Positions 22,642-34,459 of a stretch of DNA of 64,000 bases are shown in pieces. The translations under genes were made by a program, and so were the position numbers. The notes under the pieces were generated by a model. The model had not been told where the DNA came from and searched no databases. It saw only the letters and a list, made by a program, of their open reading frames with translations. Where the stretch lies: positions 6,016,001 to 6,080,000 of the forward strand of contig NC_092341.1 in the NCBI RefSeq assembly GCF_046630445.1. Direction: 5' to 3'. Each line of letters opens with the position of its first letter. Position 1 is the stretch's first letter. Origin of the DNA: Rutidosis leptorrhynchoides (lineage: Eukaryota; Streptophyta; Magnoliopsida; Asterales; Asteraceae).

Positions 22642-23039
22642 GTTGGTCTTAGCGAACCAGGCCTTGCATTAGTGTGTCTAACTAGTAGTTGTTAGGATAC
22701 ATTAAGTGAGTCTGGACTTTGACCGTGTCTGCCTGTCAAAAGTTTTGCTTATCAATCCTAGTCGGAAATCATCTGCTTATCATCCTTAGGGAACTGCCTG
22801 CTTATCATTCTTAAGTCTAGACACGTCTTACTGCATTTAGTGCATCGATAGTGTATAGACAAAATTCATATCTTAGCGTATCTGTTACTATAGACATTGT
22901 CTGACGTATTTCAAAGATTCTCCGTAATTCATGGGATTTTGATATTATATATACATATGTAAATTATGTATTGAAGAGTACCAAACCCAACTCCTATAAT
23001 CTATTCCAAACCAAAAATTCACTTCTCCGACTATACAAG

Positions 23040-23486
23040 ATGGATTCTTCATCCAGTTCGAATTCCTCCGACTTCGATAGCTACGCCGATATGGATTTCC
23101 ATTCGAGCTCCGAGAACAGCGTCACCGGAATGGATCAACCAATTTCCCATCATCTATTTTGGATGAATTGGGGATGGGTTCGTAATATACTAAATCTCTG
23201 GAGGCAAGAAGAAGGTGATCCATTCCATCCACCAAATTGTCCTCTTAACGATGAACCTGAAGCACTTACCGGTGAACCTATTCGAAACACCATTTTCTCG
23301 CTCATTTCTAGAGTATCTCGTCATGATTACATACTATCCCATATTTCGAATCTTGTTCATTCGCTCGTTCCAACCGTCAATCATCCCGGTATAATAGAAG
23401 AAGTCAACGAGCTTCGCGCTCGGGTAGTGGCTTTAGAAAATACGGTGCGAAGGTTACAAACACCAGCAGCAGCACCAGCAGCATAA
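23040..23486 (+). CDS. LARD small ORF, 148 aa, unknown function, coiled-coil C-terminus
   Basis: It starts at the first ATG (23040). Residues 1-30 are Ser/Asp-rich (MDSSSSSNSSDFDSYADMDF). The middle is aromatic and proline-bearing (LFWMNWGWVRNILNLW, GDPFHPPNC), then EALTGEPIRNTIFSLISR. The C-terminus (about 110-140) has heptads (EEVNELRARVVALENTVRRL) that predict a coiled coil. There is no zinc knuckle, protease or known Gag domain. It is the only ORF of size in the element, begins about 400 nt after the primer site, and is paralleled by the decayed copy at 21-516. Many differences between the two copies are silent or conservative, which argues it was translated. A Gag-like or RNA-binding helper is possible; an accessory role in trans-packaging is speculation. 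Confidence 0.6.
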   Translation: MDSSSSSNSSDFDSYADMDFHSSSENSVTGMDQPISHHLFWMNWGWVRNILNLWRQEEGDPFHPPNCPLNDEPEALTGEPIRNTIFSLISRVSRHDYILSHISNLVHSLVPTVNHPGIIEEVNELRARVVALENTVRRLQTPAAAPAA

Positions 23487-26191
23487 TCTATACCACCATC
23501 ATCAACGCCGACAGTACTCTTGTCACCCCCAAAATCTCAACATCACAATCTGTATCTCGAATATCAACATCACACGACTCAATATCTGTACTTCGAGTAT
23601 GATCTTCGTTCTATATATCGTTCTACATCGATTATCTTCGCTTTACGTATCGTATGACGATTATGTAATTTCTAAAGTCTTAGAGATTATGTAATCTAGA
23701 ATTAACGATAAATCAAATGAGTTTATTATCTTATTGACTCATTAAATCTATGATTATCTCTGAAGAAAATATATATGCAAGTATATTTTCATAAAGATAG
23801 TAATTAAAAATTCCTTCGTACAAACTAATAATGATGAAAATATTTTAACGGGTGGGTAGTACCCGAGGAATATTTAGAATTCACATTAATAAGTTATATT
23901 GTACATTCTTGAATCTGATTCAACGGTCATTTGTTATTTTACTTACAACCATCGATATACGTATCCGTTCACCCCAGAATAACCATTTCCATTTAAATTT
24001 CATATTTGAATTTTTTTTTACCTATCCAAATCCAACAAGTGGCATAAAGAAGAAACATTGGACAATTAAAATGAAATAAAATGTTGATTATAACATATGA
24101 AACTAAACAATTCTTCAATTTTGCCACTTGATTTCATCCTAAACCTCATTTGTACTTCGACAATTATAATCCTCATTCAAATCTTTTCATGATTCTTGAA
24201 AACACCTCGATCGAGAAGTTGAACCAGCCGCACCTCGTTTACGGAAGAAAGATTTATGCATACAGTGATGCACCTGAAAAATTTTCGAAACCGAAGTTAT
24301 AGTTAAAACGTATCCGCGTCGAATTCCTTATCATTCATTATCAAAAACAATCATACGATTCCTTTTCAAGAAGCTAATTTTGTCACAGCTCCACTTCGAC
24401 TTCTCAGTGAGACTACTCCTATTATAATCTCGATATTTATACTTTGTCCTTTCGACGTTGTTACCGGAGAACCTTTTTCACAACATCATCAGCAGACGTA
24501 CCAGCAACTCGTTATCTCTTTGGCGAAACCCGCAATCAGTATTTTGAAAATCTCGTAGAAATTCTCCCAGTTATACCGAGAACGACTATCCCTAAGAATT
24601 ACATTTTTCGAATGTGAAGTTCTGAAAAACATCCTGGACTATGAAGTAGTTCTTGAAATGCTGAAGAAGCAGAAAAAAAAAAAAAACTGTAAACGACTTT
24701 AACAGTCAAAAGTTTAATGATGAAGTACATTGTATTGGTAAAGCTTAGAAAAAGAGGAGAGTTGGAACTGGAAAACGGATTGAGCAAAGTATGAAGGAGG
24801 ATGTAGATAAATCACAAGAACTGAATCTGCTTTCAAAGGATTCAAACGATTCAGTGCTTGCTGAAACCATTAGTAAAAAAAAAAAAAAACCTACCCCTTA
24901 TCCTAAACCTTTCCCGATGATATTCTTCATCATCATCTTATCTTAGATATTATAAGATATCTTCATATCTTTTGTTATACATATCCTCCATATTTCTGGA
25001 GATATTCTCACAACTGTTCTTATCCAAAATCATGTATTTCTCCGTAATATCTGCGTTACAATATAAAAGAAACTGTGTTAGTTTCTAAGTTCTAAAACCT
25101 TCAAGTTTAAAATAGGAATGTTTTGAAGTAGTGTTGGGAACTGATACATGAATTAGTATAATATAATGAAACTTGATCAACTTCATTATATTACAGTAAG
25201 TCATGTTAAGTTTCTAATGGAATGTGATGATTCACAGTACCGTCATCATGTGCCATGTTACACGGCTCTTACATTCTATCAAGTCTCCAAACATATTAGA
25301 ACGTATCACCTTGATAGTTCTATTTTTCCGGAATATTCGAGTAATTTAACGAATCAAGATCGTGCCATTACAATTTTATTCTAAAACCAATAGCTAGGTT
25401 CATTCCAAATTTTATACCTACGAATTCCGAACTATTGATCGCTTGACTCAAGGACGGGAAGAAGAAACGAAGGGACAAAGTCCCAAAATAGAAATTGGGG
25501 TATAGATCACAGCAAATAGGAGAGAATATTAACTATGGATGACAATGATTATGGAAAACAGAAGCAGGAGCATCGAAGTATAAGGAAAGATATCAAACCC
25601 AACAACCACCCAGAAACTACAAACCATGTATATCAATACGTATGGCGACGTAAAGACACGGGAGAATTAGAAACATTATAATTCCAAGAAAATCATAAAA
25701 GTGAATAGATTCTTCTGGCGGTAGATGGAAGAGAAGAATGAAAGATATAAAAGTTAGAAGTATAACAAAAATCAGAACGGGATGAAGCATTTCAAAGGAT
25801 ACCTTAAAGTAGGAATTAAGGAGAAAGAGTAGAAGATGCGAGTTGTGAAAAATAAGGAAACGAAGGGGTGGATTTATAGTGAAATATCCGACAAAGAAAT
25901 CGAAACAGATTACCGCATTAAATCAAAGAAGATTCTGATCGCCGAATAACCAAATCTTATTACGTAAGATTTTTCCTAAATCCCTTAAATCCCGGAAATC
26001 AATTCTAAACCACGTCATCGATTAAAAACGATTCCATATTTACTCATTTCATTTTTTTTTGTGATAGCTTCGCTCGTGCGTCTCACATAACCAAATCGTT
26101 TTATCTAAATCTTTCAATAATGATAAAATTTCATTATTACCTCATATTCGTCATGAAAACATTCCTATGGTTATTTATGACAACCTCTACC
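23487..26191 (+). other. Non-coding interior of LARD copy 2
   Basis: AT-rich and without meaningful ORFs. It is collinear with 517-3944 except for the insert at 970-1489. It contains the conserved stem-loop (25148-25204). TTTTAACGGGTGGGTAGTACCC near 23840 has a counterpart near 750. Confidence 0.75.
25148..25204 (+). other. Conserved stem-loop with palindromic loop (LARD copy 2)
   Basis: Left arm 25148-25170 and right arm 25182-25204 pair at 20 of 23 positions. The 11-nt loop ACTTGATCAAC has the palindrome TTGATCAA at its centre. The flanks can extend the stem imperfectly (GTTGGGAACTG against AGTTTCTAATGG). Confidence 0.7.
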
Positions 26192-26228
26192 AAATTTCGA
26201 GGACGAAATTTCTTTAACGGATGGGTAC
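26192..26228 (+). promoter_or_regulatory. Polypurine-tract region of LARD copy 2
   Basis: AGGACGAAATTTC, then AACGGATGGGTAC directly before the 3' LTR. It nearly matches the chromovirus sequence in the same place. Confidence 0.7.
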
Positions 26229-29072
26229 TGTAACGACCCGGAAATTTCCGACCAAATTTAAACTCTAATCTCTATATGGTTCCGACACGATAAGCAAAAA
26301 CCCTAAAGTTGACCCGCATTTTTTTCGATCGTTCTATACTTATAAGATTAATATTTACATAAATTAAAACTTACCAACATGATAAGTAATCCAAATTGTC
26401 GAGATTTATATTTCCGAAAAGAGTTTTACACAACGTTTGACCGTCTAGTTTGACCGACGATATCACGAACTATACAATATATGATAATTATACGTTTGCG
26501 TATATATATATGTATATATACATATTTAACATGATTAATGAATGTTTTAATATCTCATTTTGTATTAATAACAATAAGTTATGAGTATATTTTGAAACTA
26601 CTAACTTAAGTTTTCAAAATGATAACAATACGTAACGTTATTTGACATAAATACTTAAGACTTATAATGTTTATACATATATCGTATAAGTAATGTATTT
26701 ACTCACTTTTAAGACTTAAATACATAAAACCATATAAGTGTATTCACAAAAGATAGCTATATTTGAATCCTCATTCCATTTTTCACAAAATTTCTATACG
26801 TATATCTAGAGTATTTGTACTCGTATCATACCTAGCTTCTATACGTATTTACTATTGGTATATACACATCAAATCACCACCTAACCAGCCCTTGTTACTA
26901 CCCTAGGTATAAGGTAATTGCTTTTGTATTATTGTTTGACAAATACATAAGATTACAAACTAAAATTTTGTCATGTTATCCTTAAAGATCACATTTTTAG
27001 GAGTATATATGTATCATCATTTTGATTCATTTACTACTTCAATCTCCTAGCTAAAACACACACACTTATAACCCTTAAACACCTTCAACAATTCAGTAAA
27101 GTTCTAAGAAGATCTAGCTTCAAAAACCTTACATAAACACCATAAGAAAACCATACAAAAACACTTCAAGAAAACCTTCCAAGAACACCAACTTACTTCC
27201 AATCTTTCATCCACTTCTATCACCCTTTTGATTCTAGCTTCTTACTCCTCTTTTACAGCAAACTTATCCAAGGAACTTGAGGTAGAATCTATGTTCATAA
27301 CCTTGTTCGATTCATATATATATAGCTATCTTATTTTGTGGTACAAAAGTTTAACAACAAGAACATAGTTTGAATGTTTTCAAACTTGTTTGCAAACTAA
27401 ATAGATCCTTCTAACTTAACTTTTAAAATACTTCAAGACCTGTAATATAACTTATGTATATGCTAATTTAACAAGGTAAAACTTGGTTTTTCAAAGTATA
27501 AGTATTTTTAGAAAAATGGTCATTAAATGATTTTGTTGTAGCAAAAATGTTTAACTTCATATGTTTCACTAATGTTTCACTTATGCCGTATGATTTTGAA
27601 TACAAACCAAGGTATTTACAGTTCATAGTCTTAAAGAAGAACTCGATCCAAGAAGATGGCAATTTGAATCAACGAAAACGGACTTGTAACGAAGAAACTA
27701 TGACCGAAACAAAATTGGTTATCCTAGATCATTTCAACTACGGGATCAATTGGAAAAAAATATATAAATCACATATTTCTAAGATAACATGATATTTTAT
27801 ATATATGTACTCATAATTCAATTTCATATGGTTCAGGATCACCCGTAAACAACACGAGAAGATTAATCATAAGATCCCATGATTGTACGCAACACGTCAT
27901 TTGACAACACCGGTACTTTATGTACGCAACACGTCATTTGACAACACCGGTACCATGGGTCAAGATTAATCTCGACCAACACATATACGATGGGGTTTTA
28001 TGGGAGTTTTATTTATTTCGTTGGGGGTTTATTTATTGCGGGTATATTAAACATCTAAAAATGAACCATTAAAATTGAATTACTAACATCGAAACGCTAA
28101 CTACGGACTAAGGAATTATTCAAAGTATTAAAAGTATTATAAATATATATACGAGACGTTTGTTTAAAATGAAAATATATTGATATATTATATATGGATA
28201 GGTTCGTGATATCAACCGGAAGACCAAGTCAAAAATATATATATCTTCGAGACAACAGTGAGTATATAGTCCCTTTTTGAACTTTAAATATTTTTGGGAT
28301 GAGAATACATGCGCTGTTTTATAAATGATTTACGTTATGGACACAAGTAACTGAAAAATATATTCTACGTTGAGTTGTACCACTGGCATACTTCCCTGTA
28401 GCTTGGTAACTAATATTTACAGCGGTATTGTAAACGCGAATCCTATTGATAGATCTATCGGGCCTGACAACCCCAACCGGACTGGACGACCAGTATTCAA
28501 CGGTTGCACAGTACTTCGTTTTGCGACTACACCTTGGTACGGTGTAGTAAGATTTCATATTAAAGGGAATATGCGACGTGATTAAATGTTAAGTATGGTT
28601 ACCAAGTGCTCAATCACTTAGAATATTTTTATTGAAATGATTATATACGAAATCTTGTGGTCCATTGTTATAACGCTGCTAGCATCAAACCTATATATCT
28701 CACCAACTTTATGTTGACGTTTTAAAGCATGTTATTCTCAGGTACGAATTAAGTCTTCCGCTGTGCATTAGCTCATGTTAAGGATACTACTTGGGACCAT
28801 TTAAGCTATGATACAAGGACGTTGCATTCGAGTCATTGAAGTTCATTAAAGACTATTGTTATGAAAATGGCAGATTAGATCATTTGGTTGTTATAAAATG
28901 TTAGGCTAATATGTCAACTCTCGATGTAATAATAGATTGCCTTTAAGAAATAAATGCAACGTTTGTAAAATGTATCATATAGAGGTCAAGTACCTCGCGA
29001 TGTTATCAACTATTGTAATTCGTTTTTAATCTATATGGACGATGTCCGGATGATTAGTTTCGGATCCTTTCA
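26229..29072 (+). repeat. 3' LTR of LARD copy 2
   Basis: Same length as the 5' LTR and no difference seen by eye, which indicates very recent insertion. Right target duplication ATTTG at 29073. Confidence 0.93.
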
Positions 29073-29077
29073 ATTTG

Positions 29078-29817
29078 GAACTTAAGGAATGCGAAACGCG
29101 ACTTGAAAGAATGCGAAACGCGACTTGAAAGGCTAAACACACTTGAAAATAAGCTGAAACTTGATTTTGGTGTGCAGTAGCTTTAAGCCGCGGCGCGGCT
29201 AATGGGCCCGCGACGCGGCTTAAAGGGTGATTTTGAGTTCGAGAGTTTTGGCATTTTTGGAAGTGTTGTGCTTTGTTAGCCCGCGGCGCGGCTCCTGGAC
29301 TCACGGCGCGGCTTAACACTGAACTCGCTGAAAAGGTGCATTTTCAACCCAAAAGGCACATTTGAACCCCAAACGTTATGGGGTTGTTCCAGGACATTTA
29401 AGAGCGGTTTTTACATGTATTTGGACTTGTTTAAGCACAAATACATGGGTATAAACTTCCAAGCTATGTATGGGGTATCATGAAAGTTTGCGACTTTTGG
29501 TAAACACCTTGTGATCCATTATAAATATATGGATTCATTTCTAAATGTAAGGTTAGACTTTTTACACAATGTTCCAGATTTTGAACATGTCTAACACACT
29601 TTCAACACAAAACTTTCAGATTTATGCAATCTACAATTGCAAGGAACAATTATCTTTTGGTCAAGACGATTGTTCATACTAGTCTTATCCTAATAGTGAT
29701 TTCGTGTAACCCGTGACCAAGTGGGTCGAAATACTCTATTAAGAAAGTGTTCACACGATTCTAGTATCAATACGGTTACTGATTCTTTACCCACTAATCC
29801 AAAGTATTTCTCCAATA
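29078..29817 (+). repeat. Remainder of the 5' LTR of element B
   Basis: It continues 19618-19783 after the LARD insertion. Relative to the 3' LTR it has a 23-bp tandem duplication (AATGCGAAACGCGACTTGAA) and keeps a 20-bp GC-rich piece the other has lost; together these explain the 906 versus 863 bp lengths. The end is CCAATA in place of CCAACA. Confidence 0.85.
29182..29224. other. GC-rich hairpin in the LTR of element B
   Basis: TTTAAGCCGCGGCGCGG (29182-29198) pairs with 29208-29224 at 16 of 17 bases around a 9-nt loop. The 3' LTR keeps it at 35858-35900 with 15 of 17 pairs. It is conspicuous in an otherwise AT-rich LTR. Confidence 0.75.
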
Positions 29818-31242
29818 ATTTAATAGGGTATTTTAGGAATCAAGACCGGGGTGAATCGGTGAAGGAAAAGACTTTTAAATTGGTGTAAAGTTTGAAGGAA
29901 TGAATTTGTGTTCATGGCAGAATTTTTATGGTCTTATGAGATTCATATTGGATGTACATAAGGGTTATTGATCATCAAATTGATGGGTTGAAGATTCAAG
30001 TGATGGATCTTCATATTGGTCAAATCTTCATGACAAGTACACATTTCCTTTTATTTTTTCTATTGAATTACGATAGACATTATAAGTATAATATGATACT
30101 TATAATTATATGCAATATGATTATGGAAAAATTGATATTTTCGGTTATTCACTAAGACAAGTGAATGTTTTAATGTCAACAAAAGATGGCAAGTATTTTT
30201 TTTAATTATTGATCAAACAATTTCGTTGTTGTGATTCACTACAATTTGTGGGTCTCACATTTTATTTTGGTCAAATGCTACTTTTGTTGTGAGATCAAAC
30301 GTTTTAATAAAATGTTTATAACATGAAACGTTTGTGAAGGTTGGTGAAGCACTGGTGGATTAATTAAATTTGTACCGATTTGATCCGGCACATAATAGGT
30401 AAGCATATGAAAGTGTATCTATGTGGTTGTTTCACATACGGGTGTTAATTAACTAGAAACAACCGACAAGCATGAGTAGAATTATTTCATTACAGAATAC
30501 TATATTTTGGTATTAGTATGAAATCTATTAATAGGCCATTTTGTTATGCATGTAATATTAACATGTTTTCATACATAATTAAATACATGCTATGCATGAT
30601 GACACATAAAAATTAGTTAAGGTTGTGTCTTTAGTTTATTCCATATTAGATGTGGATATGTTGATACAATTATGCATGAATATGGGATGTCAATAAAAGA
30701 AGGTTGTTTATACATTCTTTGGATATTGGCATGGAACCCCCTCATGAGTTGTTAATAATTGTGATTGTTGGTAAAACAATGAATTGTTTGGTAACAATTG
30801 TTAGGCTACTTCACGGGTGTCTATAATCTGTTGGATAAGTCACATGATAATGTTGTATGATTGTAAAGTGACTGTTTTGTTACCAAATAAATATCCATGA
30901 AATATTTATTCATTGATGAGATATGTCCATAAATCTTTTGATGTTTATCAAGATGGTACAAGTAAGTGAAACTAATATGTTTTAATATGAAGGATTAGAT
31001 GTTTCTTAATTGTTTTCGAGTATCGGTATGCCATGAAAATTGGTGGTATGGTGTATGTGATTACATCAAGTGACCAATATAGCACGGTGATGGAAAGATT
31101 AAGGATAATCTAGTGGAATGCATTGTGATGGGACTTAAGTATTTTAATACTTGTAAAAGTCAACCATGGACTATGGTTTAATTCACAATGTGAATCCTTA
31201 AGGCATATTAAATCATTTTGACTTTACTATTGATCAAGAGGA
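29818..31242 (+). other. Interior of element B, left part
   Basis: No gag or pol motifs and only short frames. The element has too little interior for an autonomous copia. Confidence 0.6.
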
Positions 31243-31569
31243 TTATATGTGATGGCCCCGTCAAAACACTTAACGGCTCCATCACTTGGTCCCACAGCTT
31301 GATCGAACTCTAAATGAATTTAATAAACAACATTGCATTCTTTTATTCAAAAAGTTTCCCAAAAAGGAAATTTACCAAAATATGTAGTTTAACAAACCCA
31401 ACATATTAAATAACCAAAGTTGACATAAACATTGTCAACTAAACACCCACAAGTTTAAATTATCCAAAAATAGAATGCAAGTTCAAAGTTTTACAAATGT
31501 TTAACAAAATCTGCCCGAATGCATGCAGACTCTTCTAACACAGCGGAAGCATCAAACAAACTCAAGTAC

Positions 31570-32049
31570 CTGTGAAAACATGCGAGTAAACTGTCAACAA
31601 AAATATTGAGTGAATTATAGGTTTAAATAAACGTATAAGCTTTAGACCACAAGATTTAAAATGTTAGAAAACATAAAACATTATTCCATTATCAATGAGC
31701 CACCTGGTAACCACTTAACCCTTTATTTACCCTTGCCAAACACAATAATAATATACACTGAACAAGTGTATCTACAACAAAATACGAAGTACTAAACATT
31801 CTGATTATAAATTGCTAGCGCGACTAGCTCGAAATGGGGTTGTCAAACCCGATAGATCTATCCGTAGGATTCGCTTTCACCAGTAGAAACTAGTGATTAC
31901 AGTTACCAGACTAGGGAATATTTTTGTTCAACGCATAATGAATAATTTAAATTTAATTGCCACTTGTGTCTAAACGTAAAATAAAATGCATGTAATCACA
32001 TCCCAAAAATATACTTTGAAAAGTATGTAAAAACGGGACTATAACTCAC
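31570..32049 (-). other. Putative LTR intron (chromovirus solo LTR)
   Basis: The minus strand shows AAG|GTGAGT at 32049-32044, a full plant donor consensus, and TTTTCACAG|GTACTTG with AG at about 31571-31570. About 480 nt. GATAGATCTATC lies inside (31851-31862). Confidence 0.45.
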
Positions 32050-32263
32050 CTTAAAGCAAAAGTAGTAACCACACAAAAAAGCGAACAGCGAACGAAGTAA
32101 GTGATCAAGAATAATCACAACGCCGACCTATAAACAAAGCAGGTCGATATAAATAACTAACTTAGGTCAAGTCTTAGTATGATAGCTATTGTACTGGTTG
32201 CAAGTAAACAAAGAACAACACTCAACATGCTTCGGTTTGATCAAAACAGCGTAAGGACACGTA

Positions 32264-32512
32264 CTTTCTATTTTTAGAAAGTTTCTATTTTTAAAAGGTT
32301 TTCATTTTTGGAAAGTTTCTATTTTAGGAAAGTTTCTATTTTTGGAAAGTTTCCAAATTTAGAAAGTTTGTATATTTAGAAAGTTGTTATTTTTGGAAAG
32401 TTTATAAGTTAGGAAAGTTTTCTTAATTAGAAACTCAACAAAAGTCAACTGAAAGTCAAAGTCAATCGAAAGTCAACTCAAAAGTCAACCTTGGTCAAAC
32501 ATAGTCAACATT
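32264..32512 (-). promoter_or_regulatory. Tandem GAAAGTTTCTATTTTT repeats and a W-box core cluster in the LTR
   Basis: About nine GAAAGTTT-type units in 32264-32420 are followed by seven GTCAA motifs within about 70 bp (TTGAC on the element's coding strand). TTGAC is the core of WRKY-binding W boxes. The 5' LTR at 52548-55857 has the same (53590-53872). Whether WRKY factors bind is unknown. Confidence 0.5.
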
Positions 32513-34459
32513 AATTTTAAAAGTATAAGTTATAATAATAATATAGGTTATAACGTTAATTAAAGTCATATATGTATAATTATGTCATAACATAAGTTTA
32601 ATTAAATTAAATTGAATTATTAAAGTTAACATAAGTTTAAATGATATAATTAATATAACATAAGTATTTAATTAATTAATTAAATATTAATCATAATATA
32701 AGTATTATTAATTAATAATAAATTTTAATCATATCATAAGCATTATTAATTAATAATGAATTATTAATCATATCATAAGTTTCTAATTATAATCATTAAA
32801 TCATAAGTATTTAATAATTAAATTATAATTAAATAATAACTAAGCCTTTTAATAATTAAATAATTAATTAATCCTTATTATAAGTCTTATTATAATAATT
32901 TCATAATATAAGTTTAATACTTACCATAAGTATTTTTCATTAATAATAAAAGTATTATTAATCATAAGTTTAATTAAATGTTTAATTAAATCATAAGTAA
33001 TTAATAAATGATATAATAATATATATATCATAAGTCTTAAATTAAATAATTAATTTTTATATCATAAGTAATTAATTAATAATGAAATTCATTATTTGTA
33101 TCATAAGCCATAAATAATAACCATAAGTTTTAATTAAAAGTTCGTCGGGTCATAACTTGAGCCCCGGGAATCAGTTTTCGGCGAGTCTTATATATATTTT
33201 TGCCTAACCAACCCACCCGACACATTACTGTGCTTAAGAACACCCCAAAAACAGCAAACAAGTCGTGACTTACAGCCATGAAACAACTTGTAGCTTTAAA
33301 TCCGTTCAAAAACATGTTCTAGTCATACCGGGTGATCCGTGGCTCGGATTTCGATGACCCGAACATAAAAGTTCATCCCATCATCAATCCTAACAAACTA
33401 GTGCACCCTAGAGACTCTAAAAATGATCACAAAGTCGGACCATACCTGATTCAATTCGTTTTCACATTTTAATCTCAACAAAACACCATTTTAAGCATAT
33501 CTAGAGCTCCGGGAATCGAAATGACATGAATCCGGAGTCTAAAATTAATGTCTTGATGAGAGAAAATCATCTAAAAACTTTAATTTCACCTTTATATAAG
33601 TTATGTTTACAGAAAACAACAATCAAACCGCTGTACCAAAACAATCAAACCGAAAACATGAATTAACGAGCACTTCTACACATACAATCAACAATACAAT
33701 AACATATAAGCATCATACTATCAATATAACATATAAAAACAGAAAAATATAAGAAAAATTGAAAAGCTAGGGTTAGGGTTTATACCCTAATAAAGAATTG
33801 ATTAATATGAGCGCGTAGAGAACGGAATGAGGAATCTGATTGTGTAAACGTTTTAATGATCCAAGTAATATTTTGTTGAATGATGATGATGATGGTGTGA
33901 TGGTTGGCGATGGCCAAGGGACAAGGGAGAGGGAAAAAGAGAGCAAAAATTAGAAATTAGGTTTAGGAAACTAAAGTGTAGTGTAAAAAAAAATGAAAGG
34001 AGAAAAGGCACTCCCCCCCCCCTAGGGGTTCGACCGATTGGGATGGGTTGGGCTCCACTTGTGGGCCAATTTGATAATGTGATAAAATCCTTGTGGCCCG
34101 AACGCCCGATAGAAACTCGAAACGCGAAAACACGACTACGCGACGAAAAATATATATAAACATTATATATAAATATATGACATTAAAATATCATATTATA
34201 AAATAATTAGGATTTAAAATCCCAAAAGCTCGACCGTTGGTTTAAAAACTGAAAAGATTCGCCGGATAGAATTCCACGATTCATGTAAACGTACGATTAA
34301 AAATATGAATACAAATATTCATTTAACACATAATACTTAATATATTATTACAAAAATAATAATATAGGTCATAGAAATGACGTGGCACGAATAACAGTTA
34401 ACGGTCGTTAAATAATTAACGGTAAAAGATAACAGAAAAAGTAGGATCGTTACATTATA

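Larger units (their letters stand above)
19784..29072 (+). mobile_element. Complete LARD element (copy 2), 9289 bp
   Basis: Two 2844-bp LTRs (19784-22627 and 26229-29072) sit at a constant offset of 6445 with no difference seen by eye. They begin TGTAACGACCCGG and end CCTTTCA. The target duplication is ATTTG (19779-19783 and 29073-29077). The unoccupied site is visible at 35771-35775 in the other LTR of element B, where AACATTTGGAACTTAAGG is continuous. The primer site TGGTATCAGAGC is at 22630. The 3.6-kb interior has one small ORF and no pol. This is the youngest insertion in the window. Confidence 0.93.
31248..34454 (-). mobile_element. Solo LTR of a chromovirus family, 3207 bp
   Basis: Bounded by a perfect TTATA duplication (31243-31247 and 34455-34459). 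Read on the minus strand it starts TGTAACGATCC and ends near CCATCACA. It aligns with the 5' LTR at 52548-55857 along its length. It includes a tandem AGTTTCTATTTTTGGAA block (32264-32420), a GTCAA cluster (about 32442-32510), ATAAGT-rich AT repeats (about 32520-33130), a telobox-like GGGTTAGGGTTTATACCC (33770-33787) and a C run (34012-34021). No interior remains, so it arose by LTR-LTR recombination. Confidence 0.92.

Noticed and set aside
29818-29860. Primer binding site after the 5' LTR of element B
   Set aside because: The sequence ATTTAATAGGGTATTTTAGG does not match tRNA-Met or other common primer sites; left unassigned.
32520-33130. Satellite DNA or replication origin from repeated ATAAGT/TTAATTAATAAT
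   Set aside because: The tract is part of the LTR (present also at about 53880-54480) with irregular spacing.
33769-33790. Interstitial telomere repeat
   Set aside because: Only two TTAGGG-like units, conserved inside a transposon LTR, so a telobox-like LTR motif fits better.
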